Shown piece after piece: positions 53,013 to 61,282 of a stretch of 64,000 nt of DNA. The notes below the pieces were generated by a model, which saw only the letters and a list, made by a program, of their open reading frames with translations, searched no databases and was not told the DNA's origin. This DNA comes from Acidobacteriota bacterium (GTDB taxonomy: Bacteria; Acidobacteriota; Vicinamibacteria; Vicinamibacterales; 2-12-FULL-66-21), in assembly GCA_003222675.1 (NCBI GenBank), contig QHWT01000048.1, forward strand, positions 62,001-126,000, read 5' to 3'. Position 1 is the stretch's first letter, and each line of letters starts with the position of its first letter. Position numbers and translations under genes: made by a program.

Positions 53013-53623
53013 GACTCGCGAAGCGCGGCAAACAGCGCGCGCAGCTTCGCCGGATCCTTTCTGCCGGGCGAGACTTCGATGCCCGACGATGCGTCGACGC
53101 CATACGGATGGACCGCGGCTATCGCGTCCACCACGTTGCCGGCATGCAGGCCGCCGGACAGAATCACGGGCCGGTGCCGCGCGACGGCCGACGCGACAGA
53201 CCAGTCGACCGCGCGCCCTGTTCCACCGCGCCGGACCGGATCGTACGCGTCCAGCAACACCATCGCGTTCGACGGCACAGCGCCCGCCGCGCCGCCGTCT
53301 TGTGCATTACGCAGCGGCAGCGCCTTGATGACACGCGTCGGGAGCGTCGCGTATTCCTCCGCCGTCTCATCGCCGTGCAACTGCACCGCGCCCAGGCGCG
53401 CGAAGCGCGCAATCGCGAGCACGGTGGGGATCGGCTGGTTCACGAACACGCCCACAGGCGTGATGAACGGCGGCAGCCGCGCCACGATCGCGCGCGCGGC
53501 GATCGGCTCGATGTAGCGTGGGCTGTGAGGCCAGAAGACGAATCCAAGCGCCGATGCCCCGAGCTCCGCGGCGAGCAGCGCGTCTTCTGCCGTCGTGATG
53601 CCGCAGATCTTGACGTGCGTCAT
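53009..53623 (-). CDS. trpF: Phosphoribosylanthranilate isomerase
   Basis: Isomerises phosphoribosylanthranilate in tryptophan synthesis. A 204-residue TIM barrel with the N-terminal [20 protein letters not shown] (catalytic Cys), the [16 protein letters not shown] loop, [16 protein letters not shown], the catalytic Asp in LLDAYD and [15 protein letters not shown]. It overlaps trpC and trpB by 4 bp each. Confidence 0.95.
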   Translation of the reverse strand: MTHVKICGITTAEDALLAAELGASALGFVFWPHSPRYIEPIAARAIVARLPPFITPVGVFVNQPIPTVLAIARFARLGAVQLHGDETAEEYATLPTRVIKALPLRNAQDGGAAGAVPSNAMVLLDAYDPVRRGGTGRAVDWSVASAVARHRPVILSGGLHAGNVVDAIAAVHPYGVDASSGIEVSPGRKDPAKLRALFAALRES

Positions 53624-54471
53624 GCGTCCCCCCTCGACTTCGCTCGCGGCAGGCCGCTCGACATCGAGGAGGCCGCAGCCTCGCGAAGCTGCCGCAGCGC
53701 GGCGCCGGGACTCACATGCGTGATCAGCCGTTCACCGACCAGGAACGCGTGGTAGCCGGCCGCCTCGAGACGATAGAGATCCGCCGCGCTGCCGAGGCCG
53801 CTCTCTGCAACCGCGATCGCCTCTCGAGGCATCACCGCGATGAGATCGTCGTGGACCTGCGGATCGACGCTCAACGTTCGCAGATTGCGGCTGTTGACCC
53901 CAATCACGTGCGCCCCCGCGTCAACCGCGCGCGCGAGCTCGGCGCGATCGTGCACCTCGACGAGCGCCGCGAGGCCGAGTTGGGCGGCGTCGCGGAGCAG
54001 CTCCACGAGCGCGGGTTGATCGAGGGCCCCGACGATCAGCAGGACCGCGTCCGCACCCGCAGCGGCTGCCTCGAGGACCTGGTACCGCGTCACGATGAAA
54101 TCCTTGCGCAGGAGCGGCAGCGACACGGCGGCCCGGACCCGTTGCAGATCGTCGAGCGATCCGTCGAAGAACGTTGGCTCGGTCAGCACGGAAATGGCGG
54201 CAGCCCCCGAGCTCTCAAACGACAAGGCCAGCGCCGCGGCGTCATAGTCCCCGCGGAGGATGCCTCGTGACGGCGAACGTCGCTTGCACTCGGCAATCAC
54301 GCGCGGCGACGGCGAGTCGAGGAGCGCCGACACGAACCGCGCGCCGTCCGCGTGGCGTGCCGCGGCCGCACGTTCGAGCGCCGCCTCCGGCATCTGGCTG
54401 CGGCGTACGTCTGAGATGCGACGTGCACCGGCCACGATTGCGGCCAGCAAATCCGGTGTGGTCGCGCTCAT
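53620..54471 (-). CDS. trpC: Indole-3-glycerol phosphate synthase
   Basis: Closes the indole ring from CdRP. 283 residues. VIAECKRRSPSRGILRGDYD, ISVLTEPTFFDGSLDDL, LPLLRKDFIVTRYQVLEA, IGVNSRNLRTLSVDP, AVAESGLGSAADLYRL and FLVGERLITH follow the family order, with the catalytic Lys and Glu present. The last about 20 residues ([13 protein letters not shown]) are atypical and are encoded by repeat-like DNA (CTCGACTTCGCTCGCGGCAG). It overlaps trpD and trpF. Confidence 0.96.
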   Translation of the reverse strand: MSATTPDLLAAIVAGARRISDVRRSQMPEAALERAAAARHADGARFVSALLDSPSPRVIAECKRRSPSRGILRGDYDAAALALSFESSGAAAISVLTEPTFFDGSLDDLQRVRAAVSLPLLRKDFIVTRYQVLEAAAAGADAVLLIVGALDQPALVELLRDAAQLGLAALVEVHDRAELARAVDAGAHVIGVNSRNLRTLSVDPQVHDDLIAVMPREAIAVAESGLGSAADLYRLEAAGYHAFLVGERLITHVSPGAALRQLREAAASSMSSGLPRAKSRGDA

Positions 54472-55490
54472 GCTGCCGCTCCGTTGTTCGACAGCGCCAC
54501 GAGCGTCTCGAGGACGGCCGCCGCGCGGCCGCTGTCGAGCGCGTCAGCCGCCATCGCGATCCCATCCGGCACGGTTCGCACGATGTCGGCGATCAGCAGC
54601 GACGCGCCCGCATTCAAGAGCACGATATCGCGCGCGCCGCCGTGTTCACCGCCGAGGATGCGCCGCGCGATGGCAGCGTTCGCCGCCGCGTCGCCGCCGC
54701 GCAGCGCTTCGGGCGTTGCCTTCGCCAGACCCACATCCGCCGGGTGTAAATAGAACGTATTCACCGCGCCGTCGCGACACTCCGAGACCTTCGTATACCC
54801 CGTCGTCGAGATCTCATCGAGTCCGTCCGCTCCGTGCACGACCCACGCGCGTTCGGCGCCGAGCTGCGCGAGCGACCTGGCGACGAGCTCGGTCAGCTCC
54901 GGACGTGGCACGCCCACGAGCTGCCGCGTCGCCCCAGCAGGGTTCGTCAATGGACCGAGCAGGTTGAAGGCTGTCCGGACGCCGAGCTCACGGCGCGTCT
55001 GAGCCGCGTGGCGCATCGATGGGTGAAACGTGGGCGCAAACAGAAACGCGATGCCCGCCCGATCGAGGCAGCGTTCCGCGACGTCGGGTGTCGCCGCGAC
55101 GTTGACGCCAAGCGCCTCGAACAGATCGGCGCTGCCGCAACGGCTCGAAACACTGCGGTTGCCGTGCTTGGCAACGCGCACGCCGCAGGCCGCGAGCACC
55201 AGCGCGGCCACCGTGGACACGTTGAACGTGTGGGCGCGATCGCCGCCGGTGCCGCAGGTGTCGAATACGGGCGCGAACGATCGGCTCAATTTCGTCGCCT
55301 TCGCCCTCATCGTTCTCGCCAGTCCGACGATCTCGCCGGGGCGCTCTCCTTTCATCGCGAGCCCGATCAGGAAGCCCGCGATCTGCGACGGCTGCGCCTC
55401 GCCGTCCATGATCGCTTCCATCGCCGACGCCGCTTCCTCCACGGTCAAGTCGATGCGATGCTGCAACTTCTCGATCAGACCTGCGAACAT
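54468..55490 (-). CDS. trpD: Anthranilate phosphoribosyltransferase
   Basis: Joins anthranilate and PRPP. 340 residues. MKGERPGEIVGLARTMR, FDTCGTGGDRAHTFNVSTVA (PRPP loop), VAKHGNRSVSSRCGSADLFE, LFAPTFHPSMRHA and FNLLGPLTNPAGATRQLVGV are typical. It begins 16 nt inside the trpG 3' end. An upstream ATG-less extension is not needed. Confidence 0.96.
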   Translation of the reverse strand: MFAGLIEKLQHRIDLTVEEAASAMEAIMDGEAQPSQIAGFLIGLAMKGERPGEIVGLARTMRAKATKLSRSFAPVFDTCGTGGDRAHTFNVSTVAALVLAACGVRVAKHGNRSVSSRCGSADLFEALGVNVAATPDVAERCLDRAGIAFLFAPTFHPSMRHAAQTRRELGVRTAFNLLGPLTNPAGATRQLVGVPRPELTELVARSLAQLGAERAWVVHGADGLDEISTTGYTKVSECRDGAVNTFYLHPADVGLAKATPEALRGGDAAANAAIARRILGGEHGGARDIVLLNAGASLLIADIVRTVPDGIAMAADALDSGRAAAVLETLVALSNNGAAA

Positions 55491-56050
55491 GTCAGCTCCA
55501 CGAAGTTGCGGAGAATCTTGCGTCCCTCGCCCGTCAGCACCGACTCGGGATGAAATTGCACGCCGTGCAGCGGCCACTCGCGGTGGCGCAGTCCCATGAT
55601 GATGCCGTCTTCGGTGCGCGCGGCGATCTCGAGCGGGCCGGGCGCGGGCGCCGCGACGATCAGCGAGTGATAGCGCCCCGCGACGAACGGTTGTGACACG
55701 CCGCTGAACACGCCGCGACCGTCGTGCTGCACGGAAGATGTCTTGCCGTGCATGAGTACGGGTGCGCGTACTACGTCGCCGCCGAACGCGTATCCAATGG
55801 CCTGATGGCCAAGACAGACCCCGAGCACCGGCACCTTCGAGCCCATCTTGCGGATCACCTCCACGCTGATGCCCGCATCTTCAGGACGTCCTGGCCCGGG
55901 GGAAATGACAATGCGGGACGGATGCATCGCCTCCACTTCGCCGAGCGTTATCCCGTCGTTGCGCCGGACGGCGGGCGCGTGGCCCAGCTCGCCCAGGTAC
56001 TGCGCGAGGTTGAACGTGAACGAGTCGTAGTTGTCGATGAGGAGAATCAC
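55475..56050 (-). CDS. trpG: Anthranilate synthase glutamine amidotransferase subunit
   Basis: Supplies ammonia to TrpE from glutamine. 191-residue class I amidotransferase: LLIDNYDSFTFNLAQYLGEL, ISPGPGRPEDAGIS, the nucleophile in PVLGVCLGHQAIGYAFGG, VAGRYHSLIV and the catalytic His/Glu in GVQFHPESVLT. It may also serve p-aminobenzoate synthesis, because no pabA is seen. It starts at GTG overlapping the trpE stop. Confidence 0.96.
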   Translation of the reverse strand: MILLIDNYDSFTFNLAQYLGELGHAPAVRRNDGITLGEVEAMHPSRIVISPGPGRPEDAGISVEVIRKMGSKVPVLGVCLGHQAIGYAFGGDVVRAPVLMHGKTSSVQHDGRGVFSGVSQPFVAGRYHSLIVAAPAPGPLEIAARTEDGIIMGLRHREWPLHGVQFHPESVLTGEGRKILRNFVELTCSQV

Positions 56051-57537
56051 AGTTCGGTTTCCGCCATCTCAATCGCCTGGAGAAGCGCGCGCGCCTTGTC
56101 ACGCGTCTCCTCGTATTCAGCCGCCGGGTTCGAGTCCGCGACGATGCCGGCGCCGGCCTGGACGCGCGCGATCCCGTCGCGAATCGTGATCGTGCGGATC
56201 GCGATACAGAAATCCAGGTTCGCCGCGAAGTCGATGTAGCCCACCGCGCCGGCGTACAACTCGCGCCGCGTCGGCTCCAGCTCGGACAGGATCTGCATCG
56301 CGCGGATCTTCGGCGCGCCGGAGACGGTGCCCGCGGGAAAGCATGCAACGAGCGCGTCGAGATGGTCGTGCTCCTCCGCGAGACGCCCCTCGACCGTGGA
56401 CACCAGGTGCATGACGTGCGAGTAGCGCTCGAGTGCCATGTACTGGGGCACCCGGACGCTGCCGTACTCACAGACGCGCCCGACATCGTTGCGCCCGAGG
56501 TCGACGAGCATCACGTGCTCGGCGCGCTCCTTCTCGTTCCGCTTCAACTCCTCAGCGAGGCGCAGATCCTCTTCGTCGTTGCGGCCGCGTGGCCGCGTGC
56601 CCGCGATCGGATGCGTCTCGACGCGCCTTCCTTCGACGCGCACGAGCATCTCCGGCGACGACCCGACGATAGCGAGACCGCCCATGCGGATGTAATACAT
56701 GTAAGGCGAGGGGTTCACGTGGCGCAGCGCGCGGTACACGGTGAACGGCTCCGCCTCGACTCTCGTCTCGAAGCGCTGCGACAGCACCGCCTGGTAGATG
56801 TCTCCAGCGGCGATGTGTTCCTTGATCGTGCGCACGCCTGATTCGAACGTCTCGCGCGTGACGTTCGACCCCACCGTCGGCGACGGCCCGCGCCGCGGCG
56901 GCGTGTGCGAGAGGCCGCGCTCCAGCTCGCGCTCCAGAAACTGGATCTTCGCGCACGCGAACTGGTACAACGCACTGAGATCTTCGTCCGCGGTGACCCG
57001 CGCGTTGGCGATCACGAGAATGCGATGCTTCACGTGATCGAATGCCAGCACCGTATCGAACAGCATGAAGCCGGATTCGTCCTCGACGCCCGCCGTCTTC
57101 GCCCAGGCAGCGTTCGCCCACGCCGTGTCGAGCGCCGGCTCGAAGCCCACTGACGCGTCGTAGCCGATGAAGCCCACGGCACCGCCAGTGAACCGCGGCA
57201 GGTCGGGCACGAACGGCGCGCGGAACTCCGTCATGAGCCGCCGCAGGACCGGCACGAACGGCTCCTTCGTGTCGCTCGTGACGCCCGATCGATCGATGGC
57301 CGTCTTGCCGTCTTTCGCCCGAAGCACCAGGAACGGATCCTTCCCGAGGAACGAATACCGCGCGACCTGCTCCCCGCCTTCCACGCTTTCGAAGAGGAAC
57401 GCGTAGTCGGAGTGCTCCGCGATTTTCAGAAAGGCGGACACCGGGGTGAGAAGGTCCGCCATGATCTCCTTCACCACGGGGACGAACGTGCCGCGCCTTG
57501 CCAGCTCCACGAAATCTTCAAAGGATGTCTGCTTCAT
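56047..57537 (-). CDS. trpE: Anthranilate synthase component I
   Basis: Makes anthranilate from chorismate. 496 residues. The N-terminal region carries the tryptophan-binding LLESxE-type site as LFESVEGGEQVARYSFLG, so feedback inhibition by Trp is likely. The catalytic part has GDIYQAVLSQRFE, PSPYMYYIRMGGLAIVGSSP, PIAGTRPRG, VDLGRNDVGRVCEYGSV, FPAGTVSGAPKIRAMQ and VQAGAGIVADSNP. Its ATG overlaps the aroDE stop by one base (TGATG). Confidence 0.97.
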   Translation of the reverse strand: MKQTSFEDFVELARRGTFVPVVKEIMADLLTPVSAFLKIAEHSDYAFLFESVEGGEQVARYSFLGKDPFLVLRAKDGKTAIDRSGVTSDTKEPFVPVLRRLMTEFRAPFVPDLPRFTGGAVGFIGYDASVGFEPALDTAWANAAWAKTAGVEDESGFMLFDTVLAFDHVKHRILVIANARVTADEDLSALYQFACAKIQFLERELERGLSHTPPRRGPSPTVGSNVTRETFESGVRTIKEHIAAGDIYQAVLSQRFETRVEAEPFTVYRALRHVNPSPYMYYIRMGGLAIVGSSPEMLVRVEGRRVETHPIAGTRPRGRNDEEDLRLAEELKRNEKERAEHVMLVDLGRNDVGRVCEYGSVRVPQYMALERYSHVMHLVSTVEGRLAEEHDHLDALVACFPAGTVSGAPKIRAMQILSELEPTRRELYAGAVGYIDFAANLDFCIAIRTITIRDGIARVQAGAGIVADSNPAAEYEETRDKARALLQAIEMAETEL

Positions 57538-59003
57538 CACTCGACCATCTTCAATTGAGCCGGCTCGAATCGGCCCCGCAGCGTCTGCTCCGCCGCATCC
57601 TGGAAAAGCCCGGCGGGCGGACGCTGTCCCGTCCAGATTTCGAATTGACGTTCGGCCTGCGCGACGAGCATTTCGAGGCCGCCGATGACGGTGCAGCCGC
57701 GCGCCTGCGCGGCCTTCAGCAGCGGCGTGAGCGGCGGATCGTAGATGAGGTCGTACACGATCCGGCCGTCGAGCGCGACATCAACCGGCATTCCCGGCAC
57801 CATGCGGCTGCCGACGCTCGTCGCGTTGACGAGCAGATCCCACGAACCCGGCACCGGAGGCCAGGCCGTTGTGGTTGCGCCAATCGCCGCGGCGGCTTCG
57901 CGCGCCGAATCTGGTCGCCGCGCCGAAATCGCGACTGCCGCGCCCGCGCGGATCAGGCCGAGGGCAACCCCGCGTGCGGCCCCGCCTGCGCCGAGAATCG
58001 TGGCGCGCAGGCCGGCGGTCTTCGTCCGCCGCCGTAGCGGCTCGAGAAAACCGTCGACATCCGTATTCGTTCCGATCCACCGGCCGCCCGTGACGGTGAT
58101 CGTGTTCACTGCTCCGGCGTCGCTCGCGATCGGTGTCACCTCGTCGAGCAGCGGCACCACGTCCATCTTGAGCGGCGTCGTCACGCTTGCGCCGCGCAGG
58201 CCGATGGCATCGGCGAACCGGCGGAAGTCGGTTGCGTCGTTTGTCTCGAGCGGCACGTAAGCGGCGTTCAGGCCGCGCGCGGCGAAGCCCGCGTTGTGCA
58301 TGGCCGCGCTCAGCGAGTGCATCACGGGACGGCCGACGACGCCATAAACGCGCGTATCGTGGCGAATCCGGCGAAACCGGAATTCGTGGAGCATCCGCCT
58401 GACGGGCAGCTGCCCCGGCGCGATGGCATCGCCGGCATACGTCCAGCGGCTCCTGAACCGCGCCGCCAGGATGCGCGACACGACGCCTGACGCGCCCATC
58501 CCGATCAGAATCGTCGGCTGGTCTGACGTTCCCACCTTCAATAGCGGAATCAGATCCGACAGCGTCTCGGTCGTGGTCGCGAGCTTCACGATCTCCGCAC
58601 CGGTGCGGCGCATGGCGGCGAGCAGGCCGGGAAGATCCGTGGGCGTGCCGGTGAAGTCGTGCGTCGAGACGATGACGCCGCGGCCTTGCCGTTCCGCGAT
58701 GATCGGCTCGCACAGCGCGTCGAAATCGACGTCAATGTATTCGGCGCCGAGCGCGTGCGCCTCCCGGAGAATGCGCAGGCGCTCCTCGTCGCTTCCTTCG
58801 AACCGCCCGCCTGCGCGAACCGGACGGCACGTCACGATCACGGGCGTGCGACGCCCCGCGAGCGCGCCGGCGGCGTCCGGGCGTTCCAACATGTCGAGGC
58901 GAAGCTCGACGAGATCGGCCTCGGCTTCGGCCGCTTCGCGTGCGCGCACGATCGCTTGCACCGTGCGGCCGGTGGCTACCACGCAAAGCTGGGGATCGGG
59001 CAT
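57537..59003 (-). CDS. aroDE: Bifunctional 3-dehydroquinate dehydratase/shikimate dehydrogenase
   Basis: A fusion of shikimate steps 3 and 4, 488 residues. The N-terminal type I dehydratase (1-215) has ADLVELRLDML, VIVTCRP, IVSTHDF and the Schiff-base Lys in EIVKLATT. The C-terminal dehydrogenase (about 222-480) has VVGRPVMHSLSAAMHNAGF, VTTPLKMDVVPLLDEV with the catalytic Lys, GAVNTI, NTDVDGF, the NADP loop ILGAGGAARGVALGL and GLEMLVAQAERQF. Such fusions are common in plants and some bacteria. The ATG at 59003 lies 9 nt after the attenuator stem, so an upstream GTG at 59108 is rejected. Confidence 0.95.
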   Translation of the reverse strand: MPDPQLCVVATGRTVQAIVRAREAAEAEADLVELRLDMLERPDAAGALAGRRTPVIVTCRPVRAGGRFEGSDEERLRILREAHALGAEYIDVDFDALCEPIIAERQGRGVIVSTHDFTGTPTDLPGLLAAMRRTGAEIVKLATTTETLSDLIPLLKVGTSDQPTILIGMGASGVVSRILAARFRSRWTYAGDAIAPGQLPVRRMLHEFRFRRIRHDTRVYGVVGRPVMHSLSAAMHNAGFAARGLNAAYVPLETNDATDFRRFADAIGLRGASVTTPLKMDVVPLLDEVTPIASDAGAVNTITVTGGRWIGTNTDVDGFLEPLRRRTKTAGLRATILGAGGAARGVALGLIRAGAAVAISARRPDSAREAAAAIGATTTAWPPVPGSWDLLVNATSVGSRMVPGMPVDVALDGRIVYDLIYDPPLTPLLKAAQARGCTVIGGLEMLVAQAERQFEIWTGQRPPAGLFQDAAEQTLRGRFEPAQLKMVE

Positions 59004-59042
59004 AAATAAAAAAGCCCCCTCAACCGCGGGATTGAGGGGGCT
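59004..59042 (-). terminator. Attenuator terminator before aroDE
   Basis: On the minus strand AGCCCCCTCAA (59042-59032), an 8-nt loop, TTGAGGGGGCT (59023-59013), then TTTTTTATTT. It is a perfect 11-bp stem with U-tract ending right at the aroDE ATG. Its 5' arm can pair instead with the G7 tract of the leader (59086-59080). Confidence 0.93.
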
Positions 59043-59068
59043 CTCGAAAATTGCGTGTCGCGACGTGC

Positions 59069-59158
59069 CTAGGCGATCGCCCCCCCTGTAGACGCAGACC
59101 ACCACCAATACGACGCGGGGGTCGCGATAAGGGCCAGGAGCGTAAATCGGTTAGACAC
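59069..59158 (-). CDS. trpL: trp leader peptide with three consecutive Trp codons
   Basis: A 29-codon open frame starting at GTG: SNRFTLLALIATPASY, then WWW (codons at 59107-59099), then SASTGGAIA and stop (59071-59069). Three TGG codons in a row by chance are very unlikely, and their position before a terminator and the trp genes fits attenuation. The G7 tract begins 12 nt after the last Trp codon. A ribosome stalled at Trp would leave G7 free to pair with the terminator 5' arm. One that goes on to the stop codon would cover it. The start codon is the weakest part; TATCGT lies 10 nt before it. Confidence 0.85.
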   Translation of the reverse strand: MSNRFTLLALIATPASYWWWSASTGGAIA

Positions 59159-59168
59159 GAGAACCGAG

Positions 59169-59197
59169 ACGATAACACAGGAAGGTCCAATGCTCAA
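59169..59197 (-). promoter_or_regulatory. Probable promoter of the aromatic supra-operon
   Basis: Minus strand: TTGAGC (59197-59192), a 17-nt spacer, TATCGT (59174-59169), start expected near 59162 just before the leader peptide. The -35 box lies inside an ATGCTCA/ATGTCGA repeat (59187-59212). Confidence 0.5.
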
Positions 59198-59289
59198 TGT
59201 CGAATGCTCACCACGGTTTCCAGGCTCCTCAACCGGCACTGCATCCCCGGCGTCGAAAGTGCAGGGGTGTGGGCGATGGGGGAAGGGTG

Positions 59290-59340
59290 GGGGTCAGATC
59301 TCGATTTTTCGATGCTGTCGAAAAATCGAGATCTGACCCC
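59290..59340. repeat. Perfect 23-bp inverted repeat, REP/RAYT-like palindrome
   Basis: GGGGTCAGATCTCGATTTTT CGA (59290-59312), a 5-base loop TGCTG, and the exact inverse (59318-59340). It lies between divergent promoters. The GGGGTCAG end recalls REP elements mobilised by Y1 (RAYT) transposases. No such transposase is in the window. Confidence 0.85.
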
Positions 59341-59389
59341 AACAGCACGCCAACAGCTCCCCACGGCGGCGCCCGGGAGCTGGTTCGCC

Positions 59390-59418
59390 TTGACCGAACG
59401 CCCTAGACGGTCTATAAA
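59390..59418 (+). promoter_or_regulatory. Promoter of the S55 protein gene
   Basis: TTGACC (59390-59395), a 17-nt spacer, TATAAA (59413-59418), then 12 nt to the ATG at 59431. The leader would be about 6 nt, without Shine-Dalgarno. Confidence 0.75.
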
Positions 59419-59430
59419 GGTTTAAAGTAC

Positions 59431-61278
59431 ATGAAGATAAGGGTTGTTCTGCTTTCCGTGGCACTGGCCGCCTTCGGCTGGGTCCGTGTCCCTGCGACCA
59501 CTGCGCTCATGCCGCTCGATGAAATCAAGCCAGGCATGACTGGCATCGGCCAGACGGTGTTCGAGGGCACCGAGCTGCAGGACTTCAAGGTCCACATTCT
59601 CGGCGTCTTGAAGAACGTGCAGGGGCCGCAGCGCAGCCTCATTCTGGCGAAGCTCGAGGGAGGCCCGCTGGCGCAGACCGGCGTCATCGCCGGGATGAGC
59701 GGCAGTCCGGTCTATATCGACGGCCGCCTCATTGGGGCGGTTTCGTACGCCATCGGATCGTTTCCAAAAGAACCGATCGCGGGCATCACGCCAATCCGCG
59801 AAATGATCGACGCGACGGCGGACTCGCCGCGCCGCGCCGCGGCTCCCGCGCAGGCACGTATCGACCTGCCGATCACGCGCGAGGGGCTTGCCGCTGCGGT
59901 CCGCGCGACGTACGCGCGCATCGCAATCTTCGCCGATCGCGCGTCCGACGTGCAGAGCATCGGCCTTCCCGCGGCGACCGGCGGTCAACTCGGTGCGCTG
60001 CTGCGCCCGATCGCCACGCCGCTGGTGATGAGCGGTGTGAACGCGCAGACGGCCGATCTCCTCTCGTCGATTTTCAAGGACGGCGGCTTCGAGCCTATGC
60101 TCTCTGGAGGCGCGAGCGCCGAGGCGCCGAAATCGACGGGGCCCCTGCGGCCGGGCGATCCCGTGGGCGTGTCGCTCTTGTCGGGCGATGCGGACTTCGG
60201 CGCAACCGGCACGGTGACGCACATCGATGGGGACCGCGTCTACGCCTTCGGACATCCCTTCTTTAACTTCGGTCCGGCGACGTTTGCGATGACGCGCGCG
60301 TACGTCTACACGTCGCTGCCAAGCCTGATGTCGTCCTTCAAGATCGCAACGCTCGGCGACGTGATCGGCACAGTACAGCAGGATCGCGCGACTGCGATCG
60401 CGGGCACGCTGGGTAAGGGCCCGGCCCTCATCCCGCTCAACATCACGCTCGAGTCCGAACACGCGCCGCGGCGGTCGTTCCATTACGCCGTGGTCAACGA
60501 CCAGATGTTCACGCCACTGCTCACCTACGTGGCGATCTTCAACACGCTCGGCAATTTCGAGCGCCAGGTCGGATCGGCCACGTTCACCGTGAAGGGTAAG
60601 GCGCGCTTCGAGCAGCACTCGGACCTCGACTACGACGACATCTTCACCGGCGACAACCCGATCACGGGCGCCTCGGCATACGTCGCAGGTCCGATCACGA
60701 TGCTGCTGTCGAACGACATCGAGCCGGTGAACGTGAAGAGCGTGGATCTCTCGATTCAGACTTCAGAGGATTCGCGCACGTCGAACATCGAGCGCGTGTG
60801 GCTCGACGAGGTACGTCCGCGCGCGGGACGCACCGTCCCGCTGAAAGTGCTGACGCGCAGCTACCGGGGCGCGGAGAAGATCTCGACCATCCCGATCGAA
60901 ATCCCGGCGAACGCCGCCGGTCAGCTCACCGTGATGGTGACCGACGGCCATCAATTGAATCAGATCGAGCAGCGGGAGCTGCGCCGCACGCTGCAGCCGC
61001 AGAGCGTCGCGCAAATCATTCGGGCGCTTAATGAGACGCGCCGCAACAATCGACTCTACGTCCGGCTCCTCACCGGCACGCCCGGCGCGGTCGTCAACGG
61101 CGAAGCGCTGACGTCGCTGCCGCCGTCCGTGCTCGCCGTGCTCGAGGGGGATCGGAGCGGCGGGGACTTTACGCCGATTCGAAGCGCCACCCTCGGGCAA
61201 TGGGAACTGCCCATGGACTCGGCCGTCAGCGGCACCCGCGCGCTGACGATCGATCTCGATACCCATCCAGGCCGATAG
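59431..61278 (+). CDS. Exported SpoIVB peptidase S55-domain protein
   Basis: A 615-residue protein. Signal peptide at 1-26. The S55-type domain begins at MPLDEIKPGMTGIGQTVFEG and contains the serine in VIAGMSGSPVYIDGRLIGAV, with YAFGHPFFNFGPATFAMTRA as a further conserved stretch. The C-terminal half is beta-rich (LPIPIEIPANAAGQLTV-like region, VMVTDGHQLNQ). SpoIVB itself is a sporulation signalling protease, but such proteins are common in non-sporulating Acidobacteria with unknown targets. Four bp separate it from the next gene. Confidence 0.85.
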   Translation: MKIRVVLLSVALAAFGWVRVPATTALMPLDEIKPGMTGIGQTVFEGTELQDFKVHILGVLKNVQGPQRSLILAKLEGGPLAQTGVIAGMSGSPVYIDGRLIGAVSYAIGSFPKEPIAGITPIREMIDATADSPRRAAAPAQARIDLPITREGLAAAVRATYARIAIFADRASDVQSIGLPAATGGQLGALLRPIATPLVMSGVNAQTADLLSSIFKDGGFEPMLSGGASAEAPKSTGPLRPGDPVGVSLLSGDADFGATGTVTHIDGDRVYAFGHPFFNFGPATFAMTRAYVYTSLPSLMSSFKIATLGDVIGTVQQDRATAIAGTLGKGPALIPLNITLESEHAPRRSFHYAVVNDQMFTPLLTYVAIFNTLGNFERQVGSATFTVKGKARFEQHSDLDYDDIFTGDNPITGASAYVAGPITMLLSNDIEPVNVKSVDLSIQTSEDSRTSNIERVWLDEVRPRAGRTVPLKVLTRSYRGAEKISTIPIEIPANAAGQLTVMVTDGHQLNQIEQRELRRTLQPQSVAQIIRALNETRRNNRLYVRLLTGTPGAVVNGEALTSLPPSVLAVLEGDRSGGDFTPIRSATLGQWELPMDSAVSGTRALTIDLDTHPGR

Positions 61279-61282
61279 ACGC

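Noticed and set aside
59004-59108. N-terminal extension of aroDE from GTG at 59108
   Set aside because: It would translate through the terminator hairpin in a frame different from the leader peptide; the dehydratase domain begins normally at the ATG at 59003.
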